This document shows, piece by piece, positions 4,765 through 5,745 of a DNA stretch of 5,745 nucleotides. Source of the DNA: 4484-232 sp964486555 (GTDB taxonomy: Bacteria > Thermotogota > Thermotogae > Thermotogales > Thermotogaceae). The position numbers and the translations under genes are program-made. The notes below the pieces were generated by a model. The model was not told the origin of the DNA. It saw only the letters and a list, made by a program, of their open reading frames with translations, and searched no databases. Location: positions 1 through 5,745 of the forward strand of contig CAZANP010000086.1 of the NCBI GenBank assembly GCA_964486555.1, given 5' to 3'. Each line of letters opens with the position of its first letter. Within the stretch, counting starts at the first letter, position 1.

Positions 4765-5745
4765 TCAATCACTCTCCGGCCATGGAAGTTTTTCTTCTTT
4801 CCATTCCTTCTCCCTGTAGATTCTCCACCTCAGAAGAACGGCGTTTCTGGCCATAACATCGGAAACACTGTATTTGAAGGATATTTTCTTCTTTTCTCCA
4901 GGGAGAACGAGGAAAACTTTCGAAAGGGAGTTGGTCCTCAGAGGAAGTCTCTCAACGACCTGGAACTCAAGGAGCATGTCACCCGTGTTTTCAACAACGA
5001 TCGTTGCCTGTTTCGTCTCGGTCGAAGATTCCGTCATCGAAACCATGTGATCCGTTTTCCCAATTCCATGTCTCAGTATGATCAGGGGCTCTCCAAAGAC
5101 CTCGACCTTCGGATCTGGTGATTCGACGGTGAGGTGGTATATGTTGTCCCCATCTCTCAATTTTGCCTTCCTTGTGTCCACTTTCAGATAGAAGTTTCCA
5201 GCCGCATACGGTGCTAAGGTCGCCCTCCTTGGAAGGATGGTTATAAAGCTTGGCTTTTCTTTCACCTTTGGAGATATTTTGAGTTTTTCGAAGGTTAGGT
5301 TTTGAATCTGAAATTTTTCGTTTATAACGGGTCTTTCGATTTTAAAGAGCATCATATCCGGGTTCATTCTGACAGCGAGCCTTTCGAGTTTTTTCTTTTC
5401 AAAAGCTACCACTTCGAAGGATTTCGCAACCCTGACACCCTGGGATACCCCTTCAAACTGCACAGAGAGTTTCCCGGGTGGGAAAACGGCGTCCGAGAAG
5501 AACGTGAACTCCTCTTCCCTTTCTGGGAAAACCACGAAGGTCTCGTTCGACAAGGGTCTGCTCATCACGATCTTTCCAAATTCTCTCGATACGACCCTCA
5601 TCTCTCCCTTCAGCGCAAGAACCGCGTTCCCTGTGTTTTTTATCTTCAGAACCATCACAGTTCCAAAGTCACCGTATTTTTCTTTGTATTCCTTTGGAGC
5701 ATCTTCTGAGAGATCGTAGAACTTCGCATCCGTTATATCCATCTC
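4765..5745 (-). CDS. Periplasmic Ig-like (PapD/Fn3-like) multi-domain protein, 5' end outside window
   Basis: The frame is open to the right edge, so the true start is probably upstream. The first Met in the window, at 5742, begins a 325-residue stretch without a signal peptide. Three beta-sandwich-like units can be seen. The first, about 25-112, has VMVLKIKNTGNAVLALKGEM, then FVVFPEREEEFTF and FPPGKLSVQFEG, the pattern of Ig-fold proteins in which an N-x-G strand is followed by a PG turn. The second, about 130-223, has FQIQNLTFEKLKISP, then APYAAGNFYLKVDT. The third, about 243-312, has ATIVVENTGDMLLEFQVVE, then VLPGEKKKISFKYSV. No catalytic motif or Cys is visible. Such domains occur in periplasmic chaperones and scaffolds of surface structures, so a periplasmic helper for the secretin machine is plausible but inferred. 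The stop codon lies one base before the secretin ATG, so the two are co-transcribed. Confidence 0.7.
   Translation of the reverse strand, partial: EMDITDAKFYDLSEDAPKEYKEKYGDFGTVMVLKIKNTGNAVLALKGEMRVVSREFGKIVMSRPLSNETFVVFPEREEEFTFFSDAVFPPGKLSVQFEGVSQGVRVAKSFEVVAFEKKKLERLAVRMNPDMMLFKIERPVINEKFQIQNLTFEKLKISPKVKEKPSFITILPRRATLAPYAAGNFYLKVDTRKAKLRDGDNIYHLTVESPDPKVEVFGEPLIILRHGIGKTDHMVSMTESSTETKQATIVVENTGDMLLEFQVVERLPLRTNSLSKVFLVLPGEKKKISFKYSVSDVMARNAVLLRWRIYREKEWKEEKLPWPESD

Overview
The window looks like part of a thermophilic, diderm bacterial genome, most likely from the Thermotogae (Thermotoga or a close relative). This is inferred from the charged, K/E/V-rich proteins, the AGA/AGG-rich arginine usage, the moderate GC content and the very tightly packed genes; no taxonomic marker gene is present. 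It contains one 100-N assembly gap (1653-1752).

Layout. Positions 1-229 are AT-rich with no convincing gene, but hold several short inverted repeats and a possible promoter -10 element. From about 230 to 1330 on the + strand is a transcriptional regulator with a winged helix, a BTAD domain and a C-terminal domain that looks like a degraded GGDEF fold. Its conserved reading frame extends 38 codons upstream of the first usable start codon, and a G7 tract inside a long hairpin lies where the true start should be. The rest of the window is one - strand gene cluster read right to left, with junctions of 1-4 bases: (A) a periplasmic-type protein of Ig-like beta domains, running off the right edge; (B) a short but canonical secretin of the PilQ/GspD family; (C) a paralogue of B that keeps the secretin N-domains but ends in a beta-barrel-like domain with a C-terminal Trp; (D) a membrane-anchored protein interrupted by the gap; and (E), on the far side of the gap, a zinc ribbon followed by two 24-residue repeats of the MshEN (GspE N-terminal, c-di-GMP-binding) type. 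E stops one base from the stop codon of the convergent regulator.

How the genes may work together (inference). A, B, C and D fit an outer-membrane and periplasmic module of a type IV pilus, competence or type II secretion-like machine. B would be the channel, C a companion outer-membrane protein that docks through secretin-like N-domains, A a periplasmic Ig-fold partner and D an anchored periplasmic component. E would be a cytoplasmic adaptor or c-di-GMP sensor, if it is a separate gene. No ATPase, pilin or inner-membrane platform gene is visible. The convergent BTAD protein is a candidate regulator by position only. The most interesting points are the secretin-N-domain/barrel hybrid C, the stand-alone zinc-ribbon/MshEN protein, and the hairpin and G-tract at the regulator's start.
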